A stretch of DNA of 64,000 bases from Siphonodentalium dalli (lineage: Eukaryota > Mollusca > Scaphopoda > Gadilida > Siphonodentaliidae): positions 2,294,001-2,358,000 of the forward strand of contig CP136064.1 in the NCBI GenBank assembly GCA_032622095.1, written 5' to 3'. Under the pieces are notes generated by a model, which saw nothing but the letters and a program-made list of their open reading frames with translations, was not told the origin of the DNA and did no database searches. Positions within the stretch are counted from its first letter, which is position 1. Every line of letters starts with the position of its first letter. This document shows, one piece after another, positions 49,401-60,012 of the stretch. The translations under genes were made by a program, and so were the position numbers.

Positions 49401-51238
49401 GTTGTTCAGGGTTCTTTGATGCAGCCAAGCGCAGGAAGAAAATTAATGTCGAATTTTGTTTAGCAAATAACCTCAGATTGACATGATTTGATAGCATTGT
49501 TCTACAATCATTTACAATTTCACAGAACATCAGAGTGCTTTCCCTTGTTTCGAGGGTCCCAAGGAAGCGATAGAAACCTTTACGACCAGTACACTGTCAC
49601 TTGTCGATGTATAGTGTTCCTTCATTGGCGTAATTAGCACTCGGGATGATAGTCCCACCAAAACAGGTCGCGGGTTGGGGCTACCCATCAAACCCATTGG
49701 CCGCATTTGGTGGGCTTTCTGGACTATTGACAGGGACTCCAAGTCGGTTACTACGGGCCGGCTGTTGGCTTACCCTGGGACAGTCAAATGAGAAAATAGG
49801 ATACAAGTTGCAGGGCTTTTGTTAGCATTTGGGTAGCAACTTGCCCTGTGTTGCCGGCCAGTTTGTACCCTGCTTAACGTCGTCAGAGATGGGTGGTTAT
49901 ACCATCGGCCTGCACACTTGGTGACCTGGGTTCGACCATCCTCAGAGGTATTCCACCATTTTACTGTTCTCGGGTTGGGTTGTGTTCAACTTCTTGCTTT
50001 ATAAGTGGTTGCTTCTTTCCATGTTCCATCCAGCTCTTTCATGATCACGGGCTTTGCTGGAGAATGTCTGTAGTCATTCATATCACTAGATTAGTATATG
50101 ACTCTCGCCTTTTCATTTTCCTGACTTTTTTAAGATTTGTTCTGGACTGGGTCGGGTGCTCGAGAGGGTAAATATTTACATCTCGATTTGGGACGCAAGA
50201 ATTAGAGATAAACAAGCATACATGCTTTCTCTCCGACCGCGCTGTGTTTCCGTAATAGATACGAATGACATATATTTTGTCTTCAGGTTGCTTACAGTGC
50301 TAACTCAACATGGATTTCACTTTTGTTGTCCAGTCATACATCTATGAGTCCATTATCCATGGTTTGACATATGCTCATTTTCAGACCACTGTTGACATGA
50401 GGTCTCGTTCAGCACACCACTCGGTCCTTTGCTGCCCTCAGCGATTGCCAATGCAGGATAATGTTGCACCGGTGGGGCAGCATATGAATCGTGTTGGGCA
50501 CAATTCATAAAGTTTCATTACATACCTGCCATTGGTTTCTGCTGGGTTTGGGCTTGTGCCACAATCCTGATGCCTCGTTCGTCCAATTTTTGTTTTTATG
50601 GATTTCCACCTTAACGATGTTGGAATTTCGATTCCTGGCTGCCTTTCTGTCATGGATTCAGTAGCCTGTGATTGGTCAGTTGGGTTTCACTGTGTGGGTG
50701 GGCATTTCCATATTTGGGAACGTCATCAGGGAAACAATGTCATGACTTATTACATCTTAGTCGGTCATATCTCGAACTTCAGGCTTCAAACTAAGTTTTC
50801 TGCTGTGAAACTCCAATTCTGAGCCCTGTTCTTCATCCGGCCTGAGCCTTGCAACATATGTCTGTGTAATATCCATTCCCTTCCTGGTCAGGCTATTGGT
50901 CAATGATACCTCCTCCTTATCGACAATGGCGTGTCTCCAAGCAGTTGGTGTCTGGCCCTTTCTTGGGAGCTTGCAGCTGGTTTTTCATCGTGCTCTCATT
51001 GGGTACTGGGACACGGCCCAACCCACTCCATATTTGGGTCGGGGGTGGGTTCTATTGTTTTTAAGGGGGGTCTTCGTTATTACTTGCAGCTTTTAGCTGC
51101 TGCCTGGGTTAGCCTGTTAGGTGCGGTATTAGTATTTAGCCATACCTGGGTTTATAATACCAGGCTGGGGATTTATTGTCAACAGGTCTTTTTCTATTTC
51201 CATTTCCTTGGAACATGGAGGCTTCTCCCCTTTCGGGG

Positions 51239-51250
51239 AGGGGGGGGGGG
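51239..51250 (+). repeat. Short poly-G tract
   Basis: G run inside element G following TTTCGGGGA. Confidence 0.9.
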
Positions 51251-51479
51251 TGTGTTACCCGTACCTTTCCCGGTAAGTACTCGGCTGATACATTATTCCC
51301 TAAGTTCCGATGGGAATGTCGTTTCCGACTATCCGTCTCCAGGTCTTCTGAAGCTATTTACTTTACTTGCAGGGGTCTTAAACTCTTAAGTGGCCACTTT
51401 TTGTTCGTTTGTGAGTGCTGACCGGTATTAGTTTAGGATGGAATGTAACATTGGCTTATGGTCCTATTGTGCATGTGTG

Positions 51480-51540
51480 TATATATATATATATATGTAT
51501 ATACATATATCTCTATATGTCTGTGCATGTGTATGTATAT
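51480..51540 (+). repeat. (TA)n/(TG)n microsatellite
   Basis: GTATATATATATATATATGT followed by ATATGTCTGTGCATGTGTAT. Confidence 0.85.
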
Positions 51541-51638
51541 ATTGTAGGTTCTCAGGTCAATCCAGTTCTTTGATTCAGATGCATAGCAGTGTTTTTGTTT
51601 CCTCGTGGCCTCCACCTGTTAGAAAATTCTATGTTTTA

Positions 51639-51735
51639 CCATATAGTTCAGTGGGCAAGATACCTTTGACGGAGATACAATATTTTCCTTAAAAAGTAAA
51701 ATATATATCTCCTAGAGGTATCTTGCCCACTGAAC
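51639..51735. repeat. Internal complementary region of G
   Basis: 51639-51677 is the exact complement of the left terminus and 51676-51735 the exact complement of the right terminus. It predicts a circle junction reading ATTG-TA-TCTCC. Confidence 0.85.
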
Positions 51736-52724
51736 GCTGAGCTCCCTCCCAGGGTTTCGCACCCACCCCGCTCACGAGGAATGTCCTACTGGGGATAAAA
51801 AATATGGCTGTTCTCTCAATACGGGTCAGAAACCACGTGATTACACGGGTCATGAACATGACAGAAGATATGTACCATAGAATTTTCGTACGTTTTTTTT
51901 CAACTCGGAGAGTTAACCCCTCCTACTTGGGATAATATACCATATAGTTCAGTGGGCAAGATACCTCTAGGAGATATATATTTTACTTTTTAAGGAAAAT
52001 ATTGTATTTTGACAAAGTAAATGTATATATTGACAAACTAACCACATATATTGACAAAAAAACTGCATATATTGACTAACTAACAAAATTAGTCGACAAA
52101 GTAGCTGCATATATCAACTAAGTAACTACAAATATTGACAAATTAACTGAATATATTGACTAACTAACCACATATATTGACTAACTAACCACATATATTG
52201 ACTAACTAACCACATATATTGACTAATTCACCAAATATCTTCATAAAGTAGTTGCATATATTGACAATGTAGATGTATATATTGACTAACTAACCGAATA
52301 TATTGACAAAGAAGTTGCATCTATTGAGTAACTAACCAAATTAGTGGACAAAGTAGCTGCATATATTGACTACCTAACCACATATATTGATAACGTAGCT
52401 GCATATAATTGCAAAGTAGCTGCATATATTGACAAATTAGCTGCATATAATGGCAAAGGAGCTATACATATTGACTAACTAACCACAAATATTGAGCATA
52501 TATTGACTAACGAACCACATATATTGACAAATATTGCATATAATTGCAAATTAGCTGCATATATTGACTTAACTAACAATATATATTGACAAAGTAGCTG
52601 CATATATTGACTAACTAACCTATTATATTGACTAAGTAGCTCCATATACTAGTAATTGCAAGGAAGCTGCATCTATTGACTAACTAACCACATATTGATA
52701 TATTAACCGGATATATTACCTGAG

Positions 52725-54240
52725 AATCTTTTGAAATCCTATTATTGCATTTTCCTGATACGTGATGTTGGTTTTTAAATATACCCTTAATTTTTCACAC
52801 AATTTCATATAAAATAAACAAAAATTGTGCAAAACATATCACTATTTAGACAATTTTTGTCCAAATCCAAAGAAACACCCGAGAAATTGGGAATAAAATG
52901 ATGAGTATTATATGTCAGGGTGCATTCACATAATGGTAAATTTATTTTGCTTTATAAAATTGAACACTTTAAATGTCTGGTTTATAGGAGAAAATATCAT
53001 TATTTGGCAAAATTTGGTCCATTTTCATGACAACTGAATAAACCGCAACAGTGATCCGACAAAGAAGTATGGATTAATTGTGCATGTCATAGAACAAAAC
53101 ATTCAAAAAGTTAATTTGTGTCGCATTTCTTTCCAATAATGACATTTTTTGGTATTTTTCAATATCGTTTCCATGGTAATAGGTATTTCTCAGGGTATTG
53201 AACTTTTTTGGCAGTTTTATCAAAATTAGATTGAAGCAAACATAAGAAACCATCATAATATGTATAAATTATTCCTGTAACCAATGTAGTATCTAATAAA
53301 TGCTTTCAATTCCAAATTTATCACATTTTTGGGGAAAAATCATCATTTTTCACATCAAAATGACATTAAAACCCTCAGAACTTATATGTGTTTCATATTT
53401 ACTTCTTAAATAATTGGAACATAGTTATCGTTGAAACAGGTTTTGAGACATCTATTACGGGTTGTCACAATACGCTTTGCTTCATAAAATTACATGCTTT
53501 AAATTTAAATGTCAGCTTTATTGAAAAAAACATCATTATTTGACGAAATTTGTTCCGTTTCCATGACAACAGCTGAATAAACTGCAACAATTACACAACC
53601 CAGAAGTCTGAATTAAAATTGCATGTCATAGAAAACAAATTTCAAAAAGTTATATTGTGTCGCAAGGGTTATAGGACTTCATTTCTTTCCAATAACGGCA
53701 TTTTTTGTATTTTTAAATATCGTTTCCATGGTAACAGGTATTTCTCAGGATATTGGGCCTTTTTAGCAGTTTTATCAAGATTTATTTTAAGTACACATAT
53801 GATGCCATCATATTATGATTAAATTATCACGGTAACCAATGTAGTATCCAATAAATGCTCCAATTCCAAAATTATCGCATTTTTTACAAAAATCACCAAT
53901 TTTCACCCCAAAATGGCAATAAAGACCCTTATAACCTACATGTGCATCTTATTTAATAATGGAATAGTTGGAACATAGTTATAGTGGACAAATAATCAAC
54001 AAATGATCTTCAACGTCTGTTCCTGTCCTAGAATGGGATTAAATTAGTTTTTTCCATTTGCTGAAAAGGTTTTATCTCAAAATGTGTCTACATTGTTTAC
54101 ATTCCGTTTCCATGGCAACGGCACCGATTTCACATTTTACAGCAGGGCGGAACATGAAGCCGACATCTTCTACTTTCATATGATATATAATTTTCCCGTG
54201 TGTAAAAAAAAAATATTCTGGTCAAGACCGCTCCTCTATA
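52725..54240 (-). repeat. J repeat, copy 2
   Basis: Reverse complement of 37725-38820, with two ~500-550-bp units and GTTTCCATGGTAACAGG, GTTTCCATGGCAACGG, GTTTCCATGACAAC and GTTTCCATGGTAATAGG near 53724, 54106, 53559 and 53170. It ends GGTCAAGACCGCTCCTC. Confidence 0.7.
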
Positions 54241-54927
54241 TACTGAGTTTGCCATCTTGAATTAGGGGCGCCGCCATCTTGAATTTGAGGGGCGCCATCT
54301 TGAAACGTCATTGCAATTAAATTAAAACTACAAAATGTTACTTTTCATATAGCTAACATAACAGTATTCATTACGTGAAGACATTACATGGTTTATACTT
54401 TAAACATAAATGTTGCCGATTTGACTCGGGTTGCTATGCCATTCCGAAAATGACAGAAATTACGTAAAGCTGCACATTTTCGTTAGCCACATCGTGAAAA
54501 CAACATGACTCATCTCGTAAATGTCTAAAATGTTTGTCATATCAGTAAATAAACTTTTCTTTAGTTTATTAAATTAGTAAAAGCACGTTCACGTAAACTG
54601 TTAGGTTACGTCATATGTTGTATCCAAAGCGACGTCATATTGGTACGCGCATTTCCCCGCGAAAGTTATTGACGTTTTGACAGCGACATAGCACACAAAG
54701 CAGGCATAATGTTGGCACGGTTGGCATTAGGTTTGGTTCGGTTGACGTTGTTTCATAGTGCGTGGCTCAGAGTACGTGCTGGTATAAATGTAGCTCTATG
54801 CAATTCATCTGCCCTTTCTGTTAGCTGTTGTCTGCTTATATTTCCTTAACATCCCTCCAGATAAATAATAGACCATTCCAATGTATACTTTTATAACTGA
54901 ATGGAAGAATCCATTTAGTATAGAAAG
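54241..54927. other. No gene; three GCCATCTTGAA words
   Basis: GCCATCTTGAA recurs at ~54250, 54273 and 54292 beside GGGGCGCC. The rest is AT-rich without recognised features. Confidence 0.45.
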
Positions 54928-54975
54928 GGTTAACTTAATAAGTCCTTAACCCTTTACCCAACAGAAGGGCCCTGT

Positions 54976-55044
54976 GCCAATGCATTCTCTTATATATGCG
55001 AGTCGACCATAGGTCGCCTCGCATATATAAGAGAATGCATTGGC
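54976..55044. repeat. 69-bp palindrome, perfect 27-bp arms
   Basis: The left arm GCCAATGCATTCTCTTATAT.. and its exact complement flank the 15-nt loop TCGACCATAGGTCGC. Confidence 0.95.
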
Positions 55045-55125
55045 TTAACACATTACAAATTATAAAATTGTTAAAGAATGTAAGAAAAAATGGTAAAAAG
55101 TGTAAAAAAAAAGGTTTTTTGTTAG

Positions 55126-55194
55126 GCCAATGCATTCTCTTATATATGCGAGGCGACCTATGGTCGACTCGCATATATAAGAGAATGCATTGGC
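55126..55194. repeat. 69-bp palindrome, reverse complement of the previous one
   Basis: Identical 27-bp arms with the loop GCGACCTATGGTCGA, the complement of the first loop. Outer GCCCTGTGCC (54969) and GGCACAGGGC (to 55201) make the pair one larger inverted repeat. Confidence 0.95.
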
Positions 55195-55399
55195 ACAGGG
55201 CATAACTGTAACTATAACAATGTTGTCAAGGAGCCGGTTCCAATGATATCCATATTTGTATGGTTCTATTGAGACAGACCGAAGATATTTTAGGCTGTTG
55301 AAGCTTTATTTGGCCGGTTTGTTGGGTAAAGGGTTATGGGTAAAGGGTTAACTTAATAAGTCCTTAACCCTTCCATGATGGGAGCTTCCTGAAATTTTG

Positions 55400-56117
55400 C
55401 AAAAACCCTGTGCCAGTGCATTCTCTTATATATGCAAGCATCCCACTGTACGCACTATAGGATTTGTACAGGTACAAACAAATCCTGTTCTTGGAAATTG
55501 AATGTTCTTCCTTACTTATATTCTAATGATTTGTGTTGTGATTTGAAACAAGCAAACAGCCCAAATTATGAGGGGGGCAAACCCAAGTTCTCACTCATAA
55601 GAACTCCCATTTCCAACCAAGGCCAAGTGTTGTGGAGGCGAGTACAACTAATATTTCATCCAATTGAGAATTGGCATAAAGGCCAGTCGAAACAAATGGC
55701 ACTGGGGAGCCACGAAAGGGTGAAAGATGCGAGTGCAATATGATAATTTTGAGGTAGACCCAATCCCCCACCACAAGCAACCAACTTCGTGTACGTAATT
55801 GGTTATAAGAAATATTTACAGTTAATTAAATCTTGATGTTCATATAAGTCAACACATTGTAGTCTGAGTAGTGCAGGTCGTGACTGCACGATCGTCCTTT
55901 TTTACATGGATTTCAATGCCATAATTTCTTGTTATAATTCAAGATGGCATCTAAGATTGTTCCCATTTTCCTATAAGTCAGCTTGATGCAATTATAGTGA
56001 GAAATTCTTGTCATACACGTGTATACATTTTTGTGAACTCCCCGTCCAAGATGGCTGCCAAAATGGCAACCGAAAGTGGAACATTTCACGTTTTTTACTA
56101 ATATATTTAAGATAAGT
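55400..56117. other. No gene
   Basis: No recognised exon. It holds AAGATGGCATCTAAG near 55943 and CAAGATGGCTGCCAAAATGG near 56047. Confidence 0.4.
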
Positions 56118-56285
56118 TTCGGCTGTTTGGAACTGGTTGAAAGTTATGACTTTATTTTGTATTTGGCATGTTAACTGCCCATTGTTAACTGCCCATTGGA
56201 ACAATGACATATGCTATGGATGGGGTCCATACCCTTCCTATCACTAAAAAATACGGATTTACAAAAAGCGGTATAACATTTCACG
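56118..56285 (+). repeat. U repeat, copy 2
   Basis: Matches 5881-6035. It contains the tandem doublet TTAACTGCCCATTG, TTAACTGCCCATTG absent from copy 1. Confidence 0.6.
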
Positions 56286-56295
56286 AAAGAAAGAA

Positions 56296-56445
56296 ATCGA
56301 TCATTAACTCTTTAACCCTCAATGACGTGATTTGACGTGTCTAACAGGCACCTGTAACGTTACTCATGACAGCCCTCACCTGTAACGTCAAGGTAGACAA
56401 CCGGGCGTAATTAGAAGTGAATTTGTGGCACTTAATTATTGATTA
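56296..56445 (+). repeat. T repeat, copy 2
   Basis: AACTCTTTAACCCTCAATG, TGACGTGATTTGACGTG, GTCAAGGTAGACAACC and GGGCGTAATTAG match the complement of 4935-5073. Confidence 0.65.
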
Positions 56446-57083
56446 TGTGAAATTATTCTCATAGATTTTCAACCAGTATTTAGTGGGGAATTTATTGTTT
56501 TTAGACTGGCGGTGGCTTACTTTCCTACGTTTGCTAAACAAAATAGGACACACATGGTGACATGGCCATCAGGAGGTCATTTAAATAGTTTTCTGGTCAG
56601 AAAGTATCTACCAGACTCTGTTTCATACAAACGCTCATTTGTGTTATCTAATTGGGAGAACCAGTTATTTTGTTTTGTCCAGTACCGATATAATTTATGC
56701 AGGTAGTTTCGCGTTGTTTCTCGTTGTAAAACATATTTGGTAATCTTACACAACTTCCCTGTCGAGTAAATTTTTGGCTAAAGTTTGTTAGAATGTACCG
56801 ACATCCTCCATCCTACCCTCCCACCCTGCCAGGTGTATTTCTATAGTGTTCTCGACAGACTTAAAATGTGTCTCCCTGCCAGTGTGGTGTACTGTTACTA
56901 GAGTTATATTTCTTTGAAAAACTCAAAACATTGGGCGACGACGGGGAAGTTCCAACCAAAGTGAAGTGTAGAGTAGTCACTTATCAGGTCAGGCACATCC
57001 TGAATTCAACTCTTATTAATTACACACATTTGCTCAATGTCTATTGTATATTGCCATTATTTCCAAAAAGCTGATGTATTTAA
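56446..57083. other. No gene
   Basis: Short frames at 56512-56706 and 56868-57074 lack recognisable domains. No repeat is identified. Confidence 0.4.
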
Positions 57084-57518
57084 AGGTACTCAATCCGATT
57101 TGATGGTCCCAATATCATCAAATTTCAATAATACAAATTTTTCAAATGCTGCCTCAGTTATCAGAATCAGTTAATTGCCCAAAAATAATGCTAACCACTG
57201 TCAACTATAGTATAAAATTCCCAAAACCTGTTATTTATCAACATTTTGTTCAACAAAATTTGGCCGGTTTTTCAAATATCTGACATACAAAAGCCAACTG
57301 ATTTTCGAGTGATCCCTCTTCATCCGCAATTTGGTCCAAGACCGTCTTCTTGTTACTTCTTACCAGATCACTAAAAGTACCAATGGTGAAAAATAATAGA
57401 TTTCAGAAATTGATATCTGATCACTGATCTTTGTTGGGTGGGTTTCTCGACTCATATTTGTTTTCCCCTGAAGCCAAAGAAATGGTAATTTGTGAGCGTT
57501 AATTTGGATTATATATCT
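57084..57518 (+). mobile_element. K MITE, copy 3 (435 bp), TTAA target duplication
   Basis: The ends AGGTACTCAATCCGATTTG and the complement of AGATATATAATCCAAATTAA lie between TTAA at 57080-57083 and 57519-57522. The full-length interior includes CCAAGACCGTCTTCTTGTTA, also seen in copy 1. Confidence 0.75.
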
Positions 57519-57885
57519 TTAAATAGGATAATCACATTAGAGCCAAAATGAGGAAATGAATAAATAAATAAATGTATACAAAGTGGAATAAAACATTGCT
57601 TTTTAGCACACCTGAGACAAAGTCTCCTGTGGAGCTATAGTCATCACTCCTCGTCTTTCCGTCAACCCGTCAAGAATCATCTTCTCCTCCCGAATCGTAA
57701 GACCGAATGGGTTCATATTTGGTGTGGATGTTCCCTAGGTGAATCACATTCAGTTTTGTTCAAATGAGGTCACCCAGTCAAATATTTGCGAAGCTAGGAC
57801 CATAACTCTTTCCCGCCATAGTAATTAATTGCAACGACTTCTTCTAAAATTTCATTGGCCGAATGGGTTCATATTTGTTACAAAG

Positions 57886-58903
57886 CAGTGTTCGCGCTGG
57901 ACCGAAAAAACTTTAGCCAAATGAAAATTTTATTAGCCAAATGGAAAAAACTTTAGCCAAATGTTTTTTGGCCAAATTAAATCATCGTTTTCTGGTCGGT
58001 TCACAATTAATGATTAAAATATTTGTTTTAAACTTTATTTGTTATACTCAAAATGAAAACATAATTAAAACAACTTTAAAAACAATATTATACGAACATA
58101 TCACACAGGCATTCGCAAACATGAAACTAACATTCTATATAATTATAATCTGCTAAACTAATTGTAATTACTCTATGTCGTTAACACTATTGACACCATG
58201 GCACGACGACCGCTAATGATGGCTTATTATACTGTAGTAAGGTGTTAACTGATGAATATCTATTGTATTCAAATCTTTTATGATGTGATGCCCGGATAAT
58301 AGACGGGATGCATTTTATAACACCCATTACGTAACCGTTGAGTTAAGAACCGCTCTTTTATAACGAACAAAGCATTTAGGTATTTTATCTTACAGACGGC
58401 TTAATCAATTACATAACCAATATACAGCTGTATACGATTAGGCTGGTTAGGATCTTAACGGAAAGCCCAATGTCTGAACATCAGAAGTCTTTTAGGTGTC
58501 AGTAAACTAATGTCTTTCGGTCTCGTCGTATTCAGTAGTGCTTCGTCAGGTTCGTTCGTCTGTTCAGTAACTTCCTCTCATCTACTATCGTCATTTCGTA
58601 ATTCCGTTAGAGAACACTCAATCTGTGGTATAGAAGGCAATGTCTGTCTTTGTCCGAAAAAGTCAGTCAGTTAAAACAACAGCGGAACGATATTTCATAA
58701 GTACGAAAATAACGAAATACTTTCGTTACCTAACTTCATCCTGAATGTCGATCTATTGAGCGCTTTTATTAATTAGCTTTTTGACGCCATGCTTTCCGTC
58801 TCCATTTGTGGTAAAAAAAAGTTTAGCCAAATGAAATTTTTATTAGCCAAATTCGAAAAAGATTAGCCATTGGCTAATTTGGCTACCGACAGCACGAACA
58901 CTG
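57886..58903. mobile_element. 1018-bp hAT-type element N2, nested in B2
   Basis: Ends CAGTGTTCGCGCTG and CAGCACGAACACTG. 8-bp flanks TTACAAAG (57878-57885) and GTACAAAG (58904-58911) match at 7 of 8. TTAGCCAAAT words crowd both ends. It is opposite in orientation to N1 and has a longer, unrelated middle. No transposase is seen. Confidence 0.8.
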
Positions 58904-59087
58904 GTACAAAGGGTCCTGGGGTGACTGTGGTTCAGATTTGTTCAAATGAGGTCACTGTGTCGAATGTGGGCGGAGCCAGTGACATAACTCCTTGCTCAAT
59001 TGTACAAAAACAAAATGTGATCACCCTACCTGAGTGTTTCACATCACTTTAATAACAAATTAAAACAAAATTATGTTGCCAATTTAG

Positions 59088-59600
59088 TGTGTCTGACATT
59101 TGCAGAATGAGGTCCCCAGAGGGTGAATTTAGTGTTGCTACCCCGTACAGCAGGCTAGCATCACCAAATACACCCTCCATGAACCTCATTCTTCTTAGGC
59201 CTCATTTTCTGGTAAGTATCTTCAGTATCAAACTGAAATTTTGTTTTAGTTACTTTTTCCCTTCTGTTCAGTTTCTATGTCTCCATATTTGCAGAAGATA
59301 AAATGCATAATTGAGCACAGGTCCCCAAAACAAAAATTGACCCCACCCGCAATAGAATCCTATAGAACTAAGTACTATTGGGGGTGGGGTCAATGTTTGT
59401 TCTGAGGACCTGTGTAATTGAGGTGCTCAATGGGTGTGCATCACCAATTTCAACTGTAGAACTTCAATCTGTTTCTAGGTTTCCCATGGCAGTTGAGGCC
59501 TAATCAGACTGAGGGTGAATTCGGTGATGCTAGCCCGCCTTGTGGAATAGTGTCATTAAATTAACCTTTTGGGGACCTCATTCTGCAAATGTCAGACACA
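59088..59600. repeat. L repeat, copy 2
   Basis: The termini TGTGTCTGACATTTGCAG and the complement ..CTGCAAATGTCAGACACA extend into the two GCAGAATGAGGTCC palindromes seen at 2.7-3.1 kb. It contains a nested 99-bp MITE. Confidence 0.75.
59316..59414. mobile_element. 99-bp hAT-type MITE with a demonstrable empty site
   Basis: The ends CACAGGTCC and GGACCTGTG begin ~38-bp inverted arms (ATTGACCCCACCC/GGGTGGGGTCAAT). The perfect 8-bp duplication TAATTGAG lies at 59308-59315 and 59415-59422. The paralogous L copy near 2940 reads CTAATTGAGGTGCCCAATGG without the insertion. Confidence 0.92.
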
Positions 59601-60012
59601 ATAAATTCAGGTTTGGCTGTTTCATATTATTTTCTTAACCACCAGTTATGGTTACACTGGTATATTGACACACTAAGTGTTGTCATCACTAAATCCAGCA
59701 TTCTGATTGGTCGGCACCCACGTGGCTAGTTGCAGTTATTTCTCGGTGAATGCGCAACGCCTCATAACACCAAGCTAATAACACCATCGATACGTCATTA
59801 GGTTTGGAAAGACGAACACGTAATGTTTTGGGCGCATTTGGACTCGCGCAGGATTGACTAAATACATCATCGGGTTTCAATATGAAGATAAATTGTTCCT
59901 ATTAACTTTTGGCAAGGGTGCTATTGGGTATTTTGGGCTGATCTTGTCACGATACACTTTTCGATTTAAATGTATTTACAAAAGTGGCTTTCTCGCTAAA
60001 TGTATATAAATA

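Larger units (their letters stand above)
47012..52007 (+). mobile_element. Element G, DIRS-like retrotransposon derivative (5.0 kb)
   Basis: Inverted terminal repeats of ~190 bp (47012 to ~47197, ~51807-52007) share GGAGGGGTTAACTCTCCGAG and CGGGTCATGAACATGACAG or their complements. The internal complementary region 51639-51735 starts with an exact 39-bp complement of the left end (47012-47050) and continues with an exact 60-bp complement of the right end (51948-52007), the two overlapping by TA. Deleting G rejoins the satellite. The length is within the DIRS range, but no reverse transcriptase, RNase H or recombinase motif is recognised. Three copies of a GGCGTAATTAGCACTCGG block occur near 48014, 48474 and 49626. 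It is decayed or non-autonomous. Confidence 0.7.
45520..52725 (+). repeat. 42-bp AT-rich satellite domain with insertions
   Basis: Units of ~42 bp (two ~21-bp halves) read GCTGCATATATTGACTAAC then TAACCACATATATTGACAAA. The array runs 45520-46149, 46461-47011 and 52008-52725, interrupted by SINE2 and by DIRS-like element G. Frames reading as repeated QYMRLVGQYIHLL-type peptides are artefacts. Confidence 0.85.
54928..55375. repeat. ~415-bp direct repeat of GGGTTAACTTAATAAGTCC flanking paired palindromes
   Basis: GGGTTAACTTAATAAGTCCT occurs at ~54930 and ~55346 in the same orientation, bounding the double palindrome. A third CCCTGTGCCA(A/G)TGCATTC block starts at ~55406. Confidence 0.65.

Noticed and set aside
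49885-49950. Degenerate tRNA-like sequence with GGGTTCGACC in element G
   Set aside because: Only a B-box-like word is convincing. There is no cloverleaf, second copy or target duplication.
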